A stretch of 64,000 nucleotides of DNA, taken from assembly GCF_900142985.1 (NCBI RefSeq), contig NZ_LT670849.1, positions 3,720,001 through 3,784,000 of the forward strand, read 5' to 3'. Shown here piece by piece: positions 62,471 to 64,000 of this stretch. The notes beneath the pieces are model-generated. The model saw nothing but the letters and a program-made list of their open reading frames with translations, searched no databases and was not told the origin of the DNA. Numbering within the stretch: position 1 is the stretch's first letter; every line of letters begins with the position of its first letter. This DNA comes from Bradyrhizobium erythrophlei. GTDB lineage: Bacteria > Pseudomonadota > Alphaproteobacteria > Rhizobiales > Xanthobacteraceae. Made by a program: the position numbers and the translations under genes.

Positions 62471-62650
62471 TCATCGGGTTCGGAACCAGCCTCAGTAGTG
62501 GTTTGCGCATTCGCTCGCACAATGGCTTCACCATCACTATCCCTCGGTTTAAGTCTTCAGTACACAGCCACGAGTTCGGTGTTAGAGCTGATGAGCTTGC
62601 TGCTCAAGCTAACTGTGTTATTAAGGCGGCCCACAATCAAGGAATATTGA

Positions 62651-62836
62651 GTGCCTAAAAAAGCAAAGAAGACTGTCGTGCGTCGCGAATACACCAAAGC
62701 CGATGTGAAGGAGTTGCGTGCTCACTCAAAGGCGAAAACGCCCGTCGTTAAAATTGCGAGGCTTACAAAACGTAGTGTGGGCTCGCTGCGGCAGAAGGCG
62801 CTCAAGCTAGGGATTCGTCTAGGCCACCGACGCTAG
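62651..62836 (+). CDS. Small basic DNA-binding-like protein, 61 aa
   Basis: Starts GTG with AAGGA upstream. MPKKAKKTVVRREYTKADVK, ELRAHSKAKTPVVKIARLTK, RSVGSLRQKALKLGI. The two-helix pattern TP..KIA..T.RS.GS.RQKA..LG is a helix-turn-helix like short SANT/Myb-like proteins of rhizobia. Probably binds DNA; function unknown. Confidence 0.72.
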   Translation: MPKKAKKTVVRREYTKADVKELRAHSKAKTPVVKIARLTKRSVGSLRQKALKLGIRLGHRR

Positions 62837-62889
62837 GTCCGATTCCACCGGCTCACCGACGATATAACCTAGCAAAAGCGGAAGATCAT

Positions 62890-63024
62890 ATGACGCTGTT
62901 CAATAAGGTTTTCTCGACGAGGACGCTATTGCAGATCATCTGCGTTCTGGGCACAGTCGTCGCGATGAAAGCTTTGAGCACGCATTATGATTTCAGCTGG
63001 GCAACAGCGTTGGCGGCTGAATAA
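62890..63024 (+). CDS. 44-aa membrane peptide
   Basis: MTLFNKVFSTRTLLQIICVL, GTVVAMKALSTHYDFSWATA, ending LAAE. One transmembrane helix at about residues 13-28. GGAAG lies 6 nt before the ATG. No family recognised; it follows the basic small protein by 53 bp on the same strand. Confidence 0.5.
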   Translation: MTLFNKVFSTRTLLQIICVLGTVVAMKALSTHYDFSWATALAAE

Positions 63025-63337
63025 GAAAAGAGTTCCGACCGTCACTATGCCAGCATAGCCGTCGTGTCTTCCCGTTCGCGAGCATCCTGGCACTCTCTGA
63101 TTTCAGCGCCTTGCCGACTTTGGGCCGCGGAAGGCCGTCCCTTACTTCAATCTGCTTGGGCGTTTGACGCTCCCGACCCGCTGCTTCACGAAAGCTGATA
63201 CCGCGGCGATATCGAGTGTGCGACTGCTCTCGGCTGCACCACAGCGACAACGCGTTCGCCCCACCGCGCATATCCGAAGGTCGGATTCCTATCCCGATGG
63301 TACAAGCCGAGGCGCTCTAGAGATGGTGAACACCAAC
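63025..63337. other. Intergenic stretch, no gene recognised
   Basis: About 310 bp. Minus-strand frames contain REAAGRERQTPKQIEV and similar basic text without family resemblance. Confidence 0.4.
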
Positions 63338-63766
63338 TCAGAAGGGACTGGGGTCGTGTTCGCCGAAGATCCCGCGGGCCTTCTCGACGAACTCGATCAG
63401 ATTGCCATCGGGGTCGCGGACGAAGATCGTTCCGATACCGAAATCAAGCGGCTGGTCAGTAGAGCTTATCGGTCGGTGTTCGCTTTGCCGCACGTCGGAC
63501 TGGAAGGGAATATAGCCATGCTCGAGCAATCGAGCGACGACATTCTCCAACCGGTCGACACGCAATGCGACATGCCGCGCCGGGTCGTCAGTGTCGTCGC
63601 CAGCACGGGTACGCTGCATAAGGTGGATCAGGCATCCCTGGTCGTGTCCCAGCCAGTTGGATTTCTGCGGGTGAGGAACAAGCCCGAGTACGCCAACGTA
63701 GAAACGCTGCGCGCGATCGAAATCCGCGACGCGCATGCTGACATGCTGAATGCCGGCGAGCCTCAT
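63338..63766 (-). CDS. VOC (glyoxalase/dioxygenase) superfamily protein
   Basis: 142 aa with paired beta-alpha-beta modules: GIQHVSMRVADFDRAQRFYV (first His ligand), HDQGCLIHLMQ, ARHVALRVDRLENVVARLLE (second His), FVRDPDGNLIEFVEK (Glu ligand). The metal-binding His-His-Glu set is therefore visible. Overlaps the upstream small gene by 4 bp (ATGA), so coupled. Reaction unknown; it resembles fosfomycin-resistance or lactoylglutathione-lyase-like members only at fold level. Confidence 0.88.
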   Translation of the reverse strand: MRLAGIQHVSMRVADFDRAQRFYVGVLGLVPHPQKSNWLGHDQGCLIHLMQRTRAGDDTDDPARHVALRVDRLENVVARLLEHGYIPFQSDVRQSEHRPISSTDQPLDFGIGTIFVRDPDGNLIEFVEKARGIFGEHDPSPF

Positions 63767-63945
63767 CTTCCGTTTTCTCCGGGGAATGCCGCGAATTGGG
63801 CGGCTAGAAAGGCCGGATTCTCGTTCGGCAACCCGTGCTCGGCGGTATCGCCAATGAGGTCAATCGCGAGGCCTAGCGTCATCGCGGGTCCTACTAGAAG
63901 CGGTATGACCAGCGCGCTCAAATAGACGATCGCAAAACGTTTCAT
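63763..63945 (-). CDS. Small membrane protein, 60 aa
   Basis: MKRFAIVYLSALVIPLLVGP, then AMTLGLAIDLIGDTAEHGLP and NENPAFLAAQFAAFPGENGR. One or two hydrophobic helices, possibly a truncated member of a longer family. Its stop overlaps the VOC gene start, making a two-gene unit. Confidence 0.5.
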   Translation of the reverse strand: MKRFAIVYLSALVIPLLVGPAMTLGLAIDLIGDTAEHGLPNENPAFLAAQFAAFPGENGR

Positions 63946-64000
63946 CTAACCTCCGGTAGCGCAGATGACAACCGCAGCTGGATGAGGCCGTTCCGGGCAA

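Noticed and set aside
63164-63925. 253-codon plus-strand frame opposite the VOC gene
   Set aside because: Shadow of the clear VOC protein and the small membrane gene on the minus strand; its translation lacks domain features.

Overview
The window looks like chromosomal DNA of a soil alphaproteobacterium of the Bradyrhizobium/Rhodopseudomonas type. This is an inference from high GC, bradyrhizobial families (tandem PF04392 binding proteins, GAF-repeat kinases, fused class III cyclases, Omp25-like barrels), an EcfG-type promoter and many decayed insertion sequences. It reads as an accessory region: metabolic, sensory and stress genes are interspersed with at least eight broken genes and remnants of IS1182, IS5, IS110, ISNCY and serine recombinases.

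Layout. 1-5.8 kb: tRNA-like 3' end, aldo/keto reductase with AraC regulator, fossils of a sulfide:quinone reductase and a ferredoxin-type reductase, and a cyclase-hydrolase fusion. 5.8-8.7 kb: triple-GAF histidine kinase with a single-domain response regulator. 9-19.7 kb: six PF04392 substrate-binding proteins plus one LivK-like binding protein, a cupin, an AOC-barrel-like secreted protein and an intact IS1182 element; no permease or ATPase gene is present. 19.7-24 kb: small genes, recombinase and regulator fossils, SDR/HxlR pair. 24-26.5 kb: OmpR-type two-component system and a CsoR/RcnR/DmeR-like metal sensor. 26.6-31.1 kb: a candidate metal-controlled promoter leading to a HisE-like protein, a degenerate HisE-like partner, an NRAMP-related transporter and MgtC. 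31-37 kb: a double beta-barrel porin, exporters, an RpiR regulator and a pair of four-repeat membrane proteins. 37.5-39.5 kb: CYTH-CHAD protein and a small stress protein behind an EcfG-like promoter. 40-45.6 kb: an IS5 transposase split into two opposed halves, a SAM-cyclase-ATPase-TPR giant and a frameshifted phosphoesterase. 45.7-48.5 kb: small zinc-ribbon proteins and recombinase fossils. 48.7-56.6 kb: azoreductase/HxlR, AraC, aquaporin, catalase, DedA and OxyR. 56.7-64 kb: Gly-rich secreted protein, SorAB-type sulfite dehydrogenase, amidase, small proteins and a VOC protein.

The most unusual features are (1) the binding-protein array, in which leader, signal peptide and last codons are nearly constant while the mature proteins differ; (2) the HisE-like/NRAMP/MgtC operon with a G-tract operator upstream and a mutually exclusive hairpin pair ahead of mgtC; and (3) the IS5 transposase cut at one codon into two opposite-strand halves that sum to one full protein. 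All family calls come from reading translations by eye; no database search was run.
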